A stretch of 11,970 nt of DNA from Hyphomicrobium_A sp036559705 (lineage in GTDB: Bacteria; Pseudomonadota; Alphaproteobacteria; Rhizobiales; Hyphomicrobiaceae), in the NCBI GenBank assembly GCA_036559705.1, contig DATBSP010000136.1, forward strand, positions 1-11,970, in the 5' to 3' direction. The stretch's first letter is position 1. Each line of letters starts with the position of its first letter. Made by a program: the position numbers and the translations under genes. Below the pieces are notes generated by a model that saw only the letters and a program-made list of their open reading frames with translations, did no database searches and was not told the DNA's origin. Shown here piece after piece: positions 5,737 to 11,970 of the stretch.

Positions 5737-7413
5737 GTGACGATCAAGTCCGACATTGAGATCGCCCGCGCCGCGACGATGAAGCCGATCGCCGAGGTCG
5801 CCGCCAAGGTGGGCATTCCGGCCGAAGCGCTCGTTCCCTACGGCACAACGAAGGCCAAAGTGACTTTCAAGCACATCGATAGCCTGAACGGCGCCAAGAA
5901 CGGCAAGCTCATTCTCGTCACCGCCATCAGCCCGACCCCGGCCGGCGAAGGCAAGACGACGACGACCGTGGGGTTAGGCGATGGTCTCAATCGCATCGGC
6001 AAGAAGGCGATGATGTGCCTGCGCGAGCCCTCGCTTGGCCCGTGCTTCGGTGTTAAGGGCGGCGCGGCCGGCGGCGGCTACGCCCAGGTCGTGCCCATGG
6101 AGGACATCAACCTCCACTTCACCGGCGACTTCCATGCCATCACCTCGGCGCACAATCTGCTGTCGGCGATGATCGACAACCACATCTACTGGGGCAACAG
6201 CCTCGGCTTCGATACCCGCCGCGTCGCCTGGCGGCGCGTGCTCGACATGAACGATCGCGCGTTGCGTGAGATCGTCAATTCGCTTGGCGGTGTCTCGAAC
6301 GGCTTTCCGCGCACGGACGGATTTGACATCACCGTCGCCTCCGAGGTCATGGCCATCCTCTGCCTCTCACTCGATCTCAAAGATCTGGAGCGCCGGCTCG
6401 GCAACATCATCATCGGCTACACGCGCGACAAGACGCCGATCCGCGCCCGCGAGCTAAAAGCCGACGGCGCCATGACGGTGCTGCTCAAAGACGCGCTGAT
6501 GCCAAACCTCGTGCAGACTCTGGAGAACAACCCGGTGTTCATCCACGGTGGTCCGTTCGCCAACATCGCGCACGGCTGCAACTCGGTGCTGGCCACCAAG
6601 TCTGCTCTGAAGCTCGCCGACTACGTGGTGACGGAAGCCGGCTTCGGCGCTGACCTCGGCGCCGAGAAGTTCTTCGACATCAAGTGCCGCAAGGCCGGCC
6701 TCGCGCCTGACGTGGCCGTCGTCGTCGCCACCGTGCGTGCGCTCAAGATGCACGGCGGCGTCTCGAAGGAGAACCTCAAGAACGAGAATGTCTTGGCGGT
6801 CAACAAGGGCTGCGACAACCTCAAGCGCCACCTCGAGAACATGGCGAAGTTCGGCGTGCCGGTGGCCGTCGCCATCAACCGCTTCGTCACCGATACCGAC
6901 GCCGAGATGCAAGAAGTGATGCAGGCGGTTGAGAGCCTCGGAGCGCGCGCCTTCGTGTGCACGCACTGGGCAGACGGCGGCGCTGGTACGGAGCAGCTTG
7001 CCCGTCATGTCGTCGAGCTGGCAAATTCGGGACGCGCAGCCTTCAAGCCGCTCTACCCGGATGACATGACGCTGCGCGACAAGGTCAAGACCGTGGCCAC
7101 GGAAATCTACCGCGCATCCGATATCGCCTGCGATGCCTCCGTTGAAACGGCGTTCAAGGATCTCGAGGCCGGCGGCTTTGGCAAGCTGCCGGTGTGCATG
7201 GCGAAGACGCAGTACTCGTTCTCGACCGATCCCAACAAGCGCGGCGCGCCGACCGGCCATGTCGTTCCGGTGCGCGAGTTGCGCCTGTCTGCGGGTGCCG
7301 AGTTCGTCGTCGTCATCACTGGCGAGATCATGACCATGCCGGGCCTGCCGCGCGTGCCGGCGTCTGAGTCAATTCGCCTCAATGCAGACGGTCAGATCGA
7401 GGGTCTGTTCTAA
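5737..7413 (+). CDS. ftfL: Formate-tetrahydrofolate ligase
   Basis: Joins formate to tetrahydrofolate with ATP hydrolysis, giving 10-formyl-THF; in serine-cycle methylotrophs this is the entry of formate carbon into assimilation. 558 residues from the GTG at 5737, very close to the ~557 of Methylorubrum FtfL, and beginning with the conserved SDIEIARAATMKPI. The P-loop is SPTPAGEGKTTTT (65-77). REPSLGPCFGVKGGAAGGG (96-114) and VVPMEDINLHFTGDFHAITS (118-137) are the folate/formyl-phosphate region. The two family signatures are near 300-315 (EAGFGADLGAEKFFDIKCR) and 484-500 (LPVCMAKTQYSFSTDP). The C-terminus GEIMTMPGLPRVPASESIRL is typical. The longer upstream frame to 5602 is rejected because the strong ribosome site and the homology both start at 5737. 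Divergent from the metal transporter; no good terminator follows its TAA. Confidence 0.97.
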   Translation: MTIKSDIEIARAATMKPIAEVAAKVGIPAEALVPYGTTKAKVTFKHIDSLNGAKNGKLILVTAISPTPAGEGKTTTTVGLGDGLNRIGKKAMMCLREPSLGPCFGVKGGAAGGGYAQVVPMEDINLHFTGDFHAITSAHNLLSAMIDNHIYWGNSLGFDTRRVAWRRVLDMNDRALREIVNSLGGVSNGFPRTDGFDITVASEVMAILCLSLDLKDLERRLGNIIIGYTRDKTPIRARELKADGAMTVLLKDALMPNLVQTLENNPVFIHGGPFANIAHGCNSVLATKSALKLADYVVTEAGFGADLGAEKFFDIKCRKAGLAPDVAVVVATVRALKMHGGVSKENLKNENVLAVNKGCDNLKRHLENMAKFGVPVAVAINRFVTDTDAEMQEVMQAVESLGARAFVCTHWADGGAGTEQLARHVVELANSGRAAFKPLYPDDMTLRDKVKTVATEIYRASDIACDASVETAFKDLEAGGFGKLPVCMAKTQYSFSTDPNKRGAPTGHVVPVRELRLSAGAEFVVVITGEIMTMPGLPRVPASESIRLNADGQIEGLF

Positions 7414-7557
7414 GACGGAGCCGCAAGAAACTCTCCTTCCTTTGCCGTTTCTCAAGGCAATTGCCCGCACATCAGGCAGCGCTCAACATACGATTTGCTG
7501 CCACTTTTCGCAGTTTGCGGGCATGATGCGGCTTGGTCCGGGCAATTGGGGCAGCAT

Positions 7558-9012
7558 TTGCGGCAGGAACAGACGTCGATCAAAGCCGAGGCGGTACTGC
7601 GCAAGGCTTTTGATGAAATGAACGGCACCGGTGACGGTGTGCGCGTTCCGTATCAGGCCGTCTCCGAATGGCTCGGCACGCAGAAGCTCGACGATCTAAA
7701 GCTGAAGCTGCTCGAGGCGGAGACTATGTTCCGCCGCACCGGCATAACCTTCGCCGTTTACGGCAGCGATGAAGCGGCCGAGCGGCTCATCCCCTTCGAC
7801 ATCATCCCGCGCATCATCTCAGCGGCCGAGTGGCGCCGGCTGACGGCCGGCATCGAGCAGCGCGTGCGGGCGCTTAATGCCTTCATGTACGACATCTATC
7901 ACCGCCAAGAGATCATCAAGGCGGGCAAGATCCCTGAGGAGCTGGTCGTCGCCAACTCGGCCTTCGTGCCCGAGATGATCGGCGTCGAGCCGCCGCTCGG
8001 CATTTACAGTCACATCATCGGCATCGACATCGTGCGCACCAGCGAGAACGACTTTTTCGTGCTGGAGGACAACACGCGCACACCCTCGGGCGTGTCCTAC
8101 ATGCTCGAGAACCGGGAAACGATGATGCACATGTTCCCGGACCTGTTCGCCAAGAACCGCGTGGCGCCAGTCGAGAATTACCCGGAGCATCTACTCAAGA
8201 CGCTGGAGAGCGTCGCGCCGTGCGGCCTCGATCGTGAGCCGAGCATCGCGCTGCTGACACCCGGGCAGTACAACAGCGCTTACTTCGAGCACTCTTTCCT
8301 CGCCGACCAGATGGGCGTCGAGCTGGTCGAGGGTCACGACCTGACGGTCGTTGACGGCGCGCTGCAGATGAAGACGACGCAGGGCCCGTGCCAGATCGAC
8401 GTTATCTACCGGCGCATCGACGACGATTTTTTGGACCCCCTCGTCTTCCGGTCGGACTCGGTGCTCGGCGTGCCCGGCCTCTTCGATCTCTATCGCGCGG
8501 GCCGCGTGACTATAGTCAACGCGCCGGGCGGCGGCATCGCCGATGACAAGGCGATCTACAGCTACATCCCCGAGATCATAAAGTTCTACACCGGCCGTGC
8601 GCCGATCCTTCAGAACGTACCGACCTACAACTGCCGCAACCCCGACGAGCTGAAGTATGTGCTGGAGCATCTGCCGGAGCTGGTCGTCAAGGAAGTGCAC
8701 GGCTCGGGCGGCTACGGCATGCTGGTTGGCCCGACGGCGTCGAAAGCGGAGATCGAAGCCTTTCGCCGCAAACTCGAAGCCAACGCCAGCAACTACATCG
8801 CGCAGCCGACGCTGGCGCTGTCGACCTGCCCGACGCTCGTCGATGCGGGCGTCGCACCGCGGCATCTCGATTTGCGCCCGTTCGTGCTGTTCGGCGACGA
8901 GGTGCGGCTGACGTCGGGCGGCCTGACGCGCGTCGCGTTAAGGGCCGGCTCACTGGTCGTCAACTCGAGCCAGGGCGGCGGCACGAAGGACACATGGGTT
9001 CTTCAGGACTGA
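7558..9012 (+). CDS. Circularly permuted ATP-grasp family protein of the Anbu cluster
   Basis: Predicted ATP-dependent carboxylate-amine ligase (CP_ATPgrasp family, former DUF404/DUF407) proposed to form peptide-like bonds; the substrate is unknown. About 484 residues from the TTG at 7558. Conserved blocks, numbered from that start: KAFDEMNG (16-23), FRRTGITFAVYG (58-69), LIPFDIIPRIIS (77-88), GIEQRVRALNAFMYDIYH (98-115), FFVLEDNTRTPSGVSYMLEN (166-185), KEVHGSGGYGML (378-389; the nucleotide-loop-like glycine-rich segment), NYIAQPTLALSTCP (412-425) and RHLDLRPFVLFG (435-446). The start is uncertain: the frame is open back to a TTG at 7495, and an ATG at 7618 would cut the conserved AFDEM block, so I prefer 7558, which has GGGG six bases upstream. 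First gene of the four-gene cluster, 144 bp after ftfL. Confidence 0.9.
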   Translation: MRQEQTSIKAEAVLRKAFDEMNGTGDGVRVPYQAVSEWLGTQKLDDLKLKLLEAETMFRRTGITFAVYGSDEAAERLIPFDIIPRIISAAEWRRLTAGIEQRVRALNAFMYDIYHRQEIIKAGKIPEELVVANSAFVPEMIGVEPPLGIYSHIIGIDIVRTSENDFFVLEDNTRTPSGVSYMLENRETMMHMFPDLFAKNRVAPVENYPEHLLKTLESVAPCGLDREPSIALLTPGQYNSAYFEHSFLADQMGVELVEGHDLTVVDGALQMKTTQGPCQIDVIYRRIDDDFLDPLVFRSDSVLGVPGLFDLYRAGRVTIVNAPGGGIADDKAIYSYIPEIIKFYTGRAPILQNVPTYNCRNPDELKYVLEHLPELVVKEVHGSGGYGMLVGPTASKAEIEAFRRKLEANASNYIAQPTLALSTCPTLVDAGVAPRHLDLRPFVLFGDEVRLTSGGLTRVALRAGSLVVNSSQGGGTKDTWVLQD

Positions 9013-9056
9013 GGCTCTTTACTGGCAATCATAAAAATGCGGGCGCTGTACATCGC

Positions 9057-10004
9057 ATGCTAGGACGGACTGCCAACGACCTTTATTGGCTGGCGCGCTA
9101 CGTAGAGCGCGCCGAGAACATGGCGCGTCTCACCGAGGTCGGCTACCGCATCGTGCTGTTGCCGCGCGACGGAGACGGCACGCACGAGGAATGGCGTTCG
9201 ACGCTCGCCAGCGGCGGATGTGCGCAAGGCTATTTCGCCAAACACGAGACGCTCAACACGCGCGACGTTATCAACTACTTGTTGTTCGATTGCTCCAATC
9301 CATCGAGCGTCAAATCCTGTCTCGCGGCCGCACGGCGCAACGGACGCGCGCAGCGCACCTCGTTGACGCGCGACATGTGGGAGAGTCTCAACTCCGCGTG
9401 GATCGAGTTCTCCAACATCAATCCGTCGAGCGTCACCACCGGCGAGCTGCCGCGCATCCTCGACTGGGTGCGCTCACGTTCGGCGCTCTACCGCGGCGCG
9501 CTGCTCAATACCATCCTGCGCAACGACACTTTCTTCTTCAGCCAGCTCGGAACCTTCCTAGAACGCGCCGACAACACGGCCCGCATCCTCGACGTCAAAT
9601 ACTACGTGCTGCTGCCGCAGATCGAGATGGTAGGCGGCGGCGTCGACAACGTGCAGTGGGGTGCCATCCTGCGCTCGGTGTCAGCGCACCGCAGCTACCG
9701 CTGGGTCTACAAGCAGAACTACCGCCCGTGGCGTATCGCCGAGTATCTCATCCTTAACCAGGCGATGCCGCGCTCACTCCGCTCCTGCTATGACGAGATC
9801 AACTCCGCCCTCGACGATCTCGGCGATCTCTACGGCGCCAAACCGAACTGCCACGACACCGCGTCGGCAACGCGCTGCCTGCTCGCCAGTGGCAACATCG
9901 ACAATATTTTCCAATCGGGCTTGCACGAGTTCATCGAGGACTTCATCGCGCGCAACAACCGGCTCGGGGCTGAGGTTGCCGAGGCCTACCACTTCAATGG
10001 CTGA
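9057..10004 (+). CDS. Alpha-E domain protein of the Anbu cluster
   Basis: All-helical protein of the alpha-E family, found almost always beside the permuted ATP-grasp protein and sometimes fused to it; predicted to be a partner in the same peptide-ligation pathway, biochemistry unknown. 315 residues from the ATG at 9057, starting MLGRTANDLYWLARYVERAENMAR as family members do. A near-repeat, ERAENMAR (17-24) and ERADNTAR (169-176), marks the two helical halves. Other conserved stretches are FSNINPSSV, RNDTFFFSQLGTFLERADNT, SYRWVYKQNYRPWRIAEYLI and HEFIEDFI. An alternative ATG at 8994 overlaps the ATP-grasp gene by 19 bp and has AAGGA three bases upstream; it would allow coupling but adds 21 residues unlike the family, so I prefer 9057. 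Confidence 0.88.
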   Translation: MLGRTANDLYWLARYVERAENMARLTEVGYRIVLLPRDGDGTHEEWRSTLASGGCAQGYFAKHETLNTRDVINYLLFDCSNPSSVKSCLAAARRNGRAQRTSLTRDMWESLNSAWIEFSNINPSSVTTGELPRILDWVRSRSALYRGALLNTILRNDTFFFSQLGTFLERADNTARILDVKYYVLLPQIEMVGGGVDNVQWGAILRSVSAHRSYRWVYKQNYRPWRIAEYLILNQAMPRSLRSCYDEINSALDDLGDLYGAKPNCHDTASATRCLLASGNIDNIFQSGLHEFIEDFIARNNRLGAEVAEAYHFNG

Positions 10005-10020
10005 GTGAGGTTTAAGGATA

Positions 10021-10836
10021 GTGCTGGTCTCGATCGGTCATGTGACGCGCTACTCGTTCGCCGCCCCGGCGCTCTACAGCATCCACACCTTGCGGTTGAC
10101 GCCGCCCGCGTTCGAAAGTCAGCGCGTCATTAGCTGGCGTGTCGAGATGCCGGATATCGAGCACGCCCTCCGCTACCGCGATGCCTTCGGCAATGTGTCA
10201 CACCTTGTGACGATCGCGCGCCCGCATTCCGAGATCACCATCATTGCGCGCGGTACTGTCGAAACGCACGATAAGGCCGGCTTCGTGCGCGGACTCGCCG
10301 AGGTTGCGCCTACACGAGTGTTCCGCCGCGAGACGGCGAAGACGGCGCCCGACGACGCCATCCGCGAGCTGACGGCCGGCCTTGCGGCACCCGATCCGAT
10401 CGACCGGCTGCACGAACTGATGCAGCTCGTCGGCGATCGCGTGAAATATGTGGTCGGAGTGACGAACGCCCATACCAGCGCGTCAGAGGCGCTCGGGGCC
10501 GGACGCGGCGTCTGCCAGGACCATGCGCATGTCTTTATCTCGGCGGCGCGACTCATCGGTTTCCCGGCGCGCTACGTGAACGGCTATTTCGTTACCGGCG
10601 GCGAGCATGCCTCGGAAGCCCAGCACGCCTGGGCGGAGGCGTATATCGACGGGCTCGGCTGGCTCGGCTTCGACCCAGCTAACCAAGTTTGTCCCACCGA
10701 CCGGTACGCCCGTCTTGCCTGCGGCCTCGATGCGGCCTCCGCCGCCCCGATTACCGGCAATCGACGGGGGGGCGCCGACGAGGTTCTTGACGTCTTCGTT
10801 GAAGTTCAGCAGCAAAGCAGCGCCCAGCAGCAGTGA
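10021..10836 (+). CDS. Transglutaminase-like cysteine peptidase of the Anbu cluster
   Basis: Papain-fold transglutaminase-like protein, predicted to cut or transfer amide bonds, possibly on the product of the neighbouring ATP-grasp ligase. 271 residues from a GTG with AAGGA just two bases upstream and GAGG ten bases upstream. An N-terminal beta-rich region (1-80; IGHVTRYSFAAPALYSIHTL, LRLTPP, DAFGNVSH) is typical of bacterial transglutaminase-like proteins. The catalytic triad is complete: Cys165 in GRGVCQDHAH, His202 in AQHAWAEAY and Asp218 in LGFDPANQ. No signal peptide is seen, so it is probably cytosolic. The C-terminus is Gln-rich (QQQSSAQQQ), encoded by CAG/CAA runs. It begins 16 bp after the alpha-E stop. 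Its TGA overlaps a possible GTG of the next gene, but that start is not favoured. Confidence 0.92.
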   Translation: MLVSIGHVTRYSFAAPALYSIHTLRLTPPAFESQRVISWRVEMPDIEHALRYRDAFGNVSHLVTIARPHSEITIIARGTVETHDKAGFVRGLAEVAPTRVFRRETAKTAPDDAIRELTAGLAAPDPIDRLHELMQLVGDRVKYVVGVTNAHTSASEALGAGRGVCQDHAHVFISAARLIGFPARYVNGYFVTGGEHASEAQHAWAEAYIDGLGWLGFDPANQVCPTDRYARLACGLDAASAAPITGNRRGGADEVLDVFVEVQQQSSAQQQ

Positions 10837-10889
10837 CCCCCGTGATAGGGTGCGCCGGGCGACTTGGCCGCTCACTGGGGACGTTGCCG

Positions 10890-11627
10890 ATGACCTACTG
10901 CGTCGCATTGCGGCTGAACCGCGGGCTGGTCTTTGCCGCCGACACGCGCACCAACGCGGGCGTCGACAACATCGCGCAATTCCGCAAGATCCACTATTGG
11001 CGCAAGCCGGGCGAGCGCGTACTCGTGCTGCTCGCCGCCGGCAACCTCTCGCTGACGCAGTCGGTCGTCAGCCTTCTCAACGAGCAGCTCGTCGAGCGCG
11101 AGGAGGAACCTGAGGCCGTCAACCTCTTCAACGTGCCGTCGATGTATCGCGCTGCGCGGCTGGTCGGCGACGCGGTGCGCAGCATCCGCGCCATCGACGG
11201 ACCGGCGCTGGAGGCGACCAAAACGGGCTTCGCAGGCTCGTTCATCCTCGGCGGCCAGATCGGCAAAGAGCCACCGCGCCTGTTCCAGGTTTACGCGGAG
11301 GGCAACTTCATCGAGGCGACCGACGACACGCCCTATTTCCAGATCGGCGAACACAAGTACGGCAAGCCGATTCTCGACCGCGTGGCGCAGCCGACCATGC
11401 GACTCGGCGAAGCGGCCAAGTTGGTCCTGCTCAGCTTCGATTCCACTCTGCGCTCCAACCTGTCGGTCGGCATGCCCATCGACATTCTGTTGTACGAGCG
11501 TGACAGCCTCGACCTGCGCCGCGAGAAGCGCATTTTCCAGGACGACGAGTATTTCAAGAAGTTGTCTTCAGCCTGGTCGGAGGCCCTGCGCTCAGCCTTC
11601 ACCAAGATCGAAGAATTCAACTTATAG
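10890..11627 (+). CDS. Anbu-type proteasome-family hydrolase
   Basis: Ntn-hydrolase related to proteasome beta subunits and HslV, the Anbu (ancestral beta subunit) family; Anbu proteins self-assemble, and natural substrates are not established. 245 residues from the ATG at 10890, with GGGGA eight bases upstream. This start is chosen because it gives MTYCVALRLNRGLVFAADTR: removing Met exposes Thr as the N-terminal nucleophile. Counting that Thr as 1, Asp17 (AADTR) and Lys32 (QFRKI) fill the usual T1/D17/K33 roles. GFAGSFILGGQ (114-124) is the conserved glycine loop. The longer frame from a GTG at 10833, overlapping the transglutaminase stop, would bury the nucleophile behind 19 residues. Last gene of the cluster; no good terminator is visible after its TAG. 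Confidence 0.92.
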   Translation: MTYCVALRLNRGLVFAADTRTNAGVDNIAQFRKIHYWRKPGERVLVLLAAGNLSLTQSVVSLLNEQLVEREEEPEAVNLFNVPSMYRAARLVGDAVRSIRAIDGPALEATKTGFAGSFILGGQIGKEPPRLFQVYAEGNFIEATDDTPYFQIGEHKYGKPILDRVAQPTMRLGEAAKLVLLSFDSTLRSNLSVGMPIDILLYERDSLDLRREKRIFQDDEYFKKLSSAWSEALRSAFTKIEEFNL

Positions 11628-11672
11628 GCCGCGGCTGGGGCCCGATTCTGCCCGTGGAAGTGCGCTTAGGCC

Positions 11673-11704
11673 GCAATTGCCACCTAGTGGTCGTTAGGCT
11701 AACG
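11673..11704. promoter_or_regulatory. Three consecutive palindromes upstream of ugd
   Basis: GCAATTGC (11673-11680), CCAC-CTA-GTGG (11680-11690) and CGTTAG-G-CTAACG (11692-11704) follow each other almost without gap in the 164-bp spacer after the Anbu gene. They could be operator sites for ugd. A TATATC at 11729-11734 may be a -10 box but has no good -35. Function is inference. Confidence 0.3.
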
Positions 11705-11760
11705 CCATAACCTTGGGGCATAGGACCGTATATCGGTTTGGGAACGTCGTGAGCGTTGAA

Positions 11761-11787
11761 GCTGCCAGAGGCAGCAGCTGCGGAGGA
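11761..11787 (+). promoter_or_regulatory. Leader hairpin and ribosome site of ugd
   Basis: GCTGCC-AGA-GGCAGC (11761-11775) is a perfect 6-bp stem with a 3-nt loop, six bases before the ribosome site GGAGGA (11782-11787). The second arm overlaps an alternative palindrome GCAGCTGC (11774-11781). The GGAGGA site supports the TTG start at 11792. Confidence 0.4.
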
Positions 11788-11791
11788 CGTC

Positions 11792-11970
11792 TTGAATATT
11801 TGCATGATCGGCGCCGGTTACGTCGGCCTCGTCTCTGCCGCCTGCTTCTCGGAGTTCGGCTGGACCGTCACCTGCGTCGACAAGGATCCGCGCCGCCTCG
11901 CTGAGCTGAAGGACGGCAAGTCGCCGATCTACGAGCCGGGCCTCGACGATCTTCTCCAGCGCAACATGCA
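11792..11970 (+). CDS. ugd: UDP-glucose 6-dehydrogenase, N-terminal part only
   Basis: NAD-dependent oxidation of UDP-glucose to UDP-glucuronate for surface polysaccharide synthesis. Only 59 codons are inside the window (the family is about 430-440 residues). The Rossmann start MNICMIGAGYVGLVSAACFS carries GxGxxG at residues 7-12, then VTCVDKDPRRLAELKDGKSP with the acidic residue that ends the second strand and binds the NAD ribose, then IYEPGLDDLL, the family hallmark. The TTG at 11792 is chosen because GGAGGA lies four bases upstream and the first beta strand needs residues before the internal ATG at 11804, which would remove it. Other UDP-sugar dehydrogenases of the same superfamily cannot be fully excluded from the N-terminus. 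Confidence 0.88.
   Translation, partial: MNICMIGAGYVGLVSAACFSEFGWTVTCVDKDPRRLAELKDGKSPIYEPGLDDLLQRNM

Noticed and set aside
6454..7260. 268-codon minus-strand open frame inside ftfL
   Set aside because: Antisense to an intact, highly conserved enzyme.
7442..7466. Possible terminator after ftfL (TTGCC/GGCAA stem)
   Set aside because: Five-base stem with a 9-nt loop and no following T-run.
8191..8865. 224-codon minus-strand open frame inside the ATP-grasp gene
   Set aside because: Antisense shadow; no recognisable motifs.
11628..11660. Possible terminator after the Anbu gene (GGGC/GCCC)
   Set aside because: Only four paired bases and no T-run.

Overview
The window reads as chromosomal DNA of a high-GC alphaproteobacterial methylotroph that assimilates C1 units through the serine cycle. 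The Hyphomicrobiales (Hyphomicrobium or Methylorubrum relatives) are the most likely group. This rests on protein resemblance recalled from knowledge (malate thiokinase beta subunit, malyl-CoA lyase, serine-glyoxylate aminotransferase, formate-tetrahydrofolate ligase); no database search was run. Codon-position GC bias is strong, so most real genes carry long open antisense shadows.

Left part (1-3428, minus strand): a serine-cycle transcription unit read right to left, sgaA -> mcl -> mtkA, with mtkA running off the left edge. SgaA transfers the amino group of serine to glyoxylate, giving hydroxypyruvate and glycine. MtkA (with MtkB, expected just outside) makes malyl-CoA, and Mcl splits it to acetyl-CoA and glyoxylate. 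The unit is preceded by a 382-bp non-coding leader (3429-3810) with a plausible promoter and an 18-bp inverted repeat upstream of it.

Middle (3811-5468, minus strand): a small LuxR/NarL-type regulator whose receiver domain has glycine where the phosphoacceptor aspartate should be, then a His-rich cation diffusion facilitator. A 268-bp divergent region separates these from ftfL (5737-7413, plus strand). FtfL feeds formate into the tetrahydrofolate C1 pool that supplies the serine cycle, so both sides of the window serve C1 assimilation. A perfect 14-bp palindrome abuts the ftfL ribosome binding site.

Right part (7558-11627, plus strand): a compact four-gene cluster made of a circularly permuted ATP-grasp protein, an alpha-E protein, a transglutaminase-like cysteine peptidase and an Anbu-type proteasome-family hydrolase. 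This neighbourhood is known from comparative genomics and is predicted to make and process or degrade a peptide or peptide tag; its substrate is not established. It is the most interesting biology here but not a new system. The first codons of a UDP-glucose 6-dehydrogenase (ugd) follow after a palindrome-rich spacer and run off the right edge.

I saw no tRNA, rRNA, insertion sequence, CRISPR array or integration site. All complete genes look intact.
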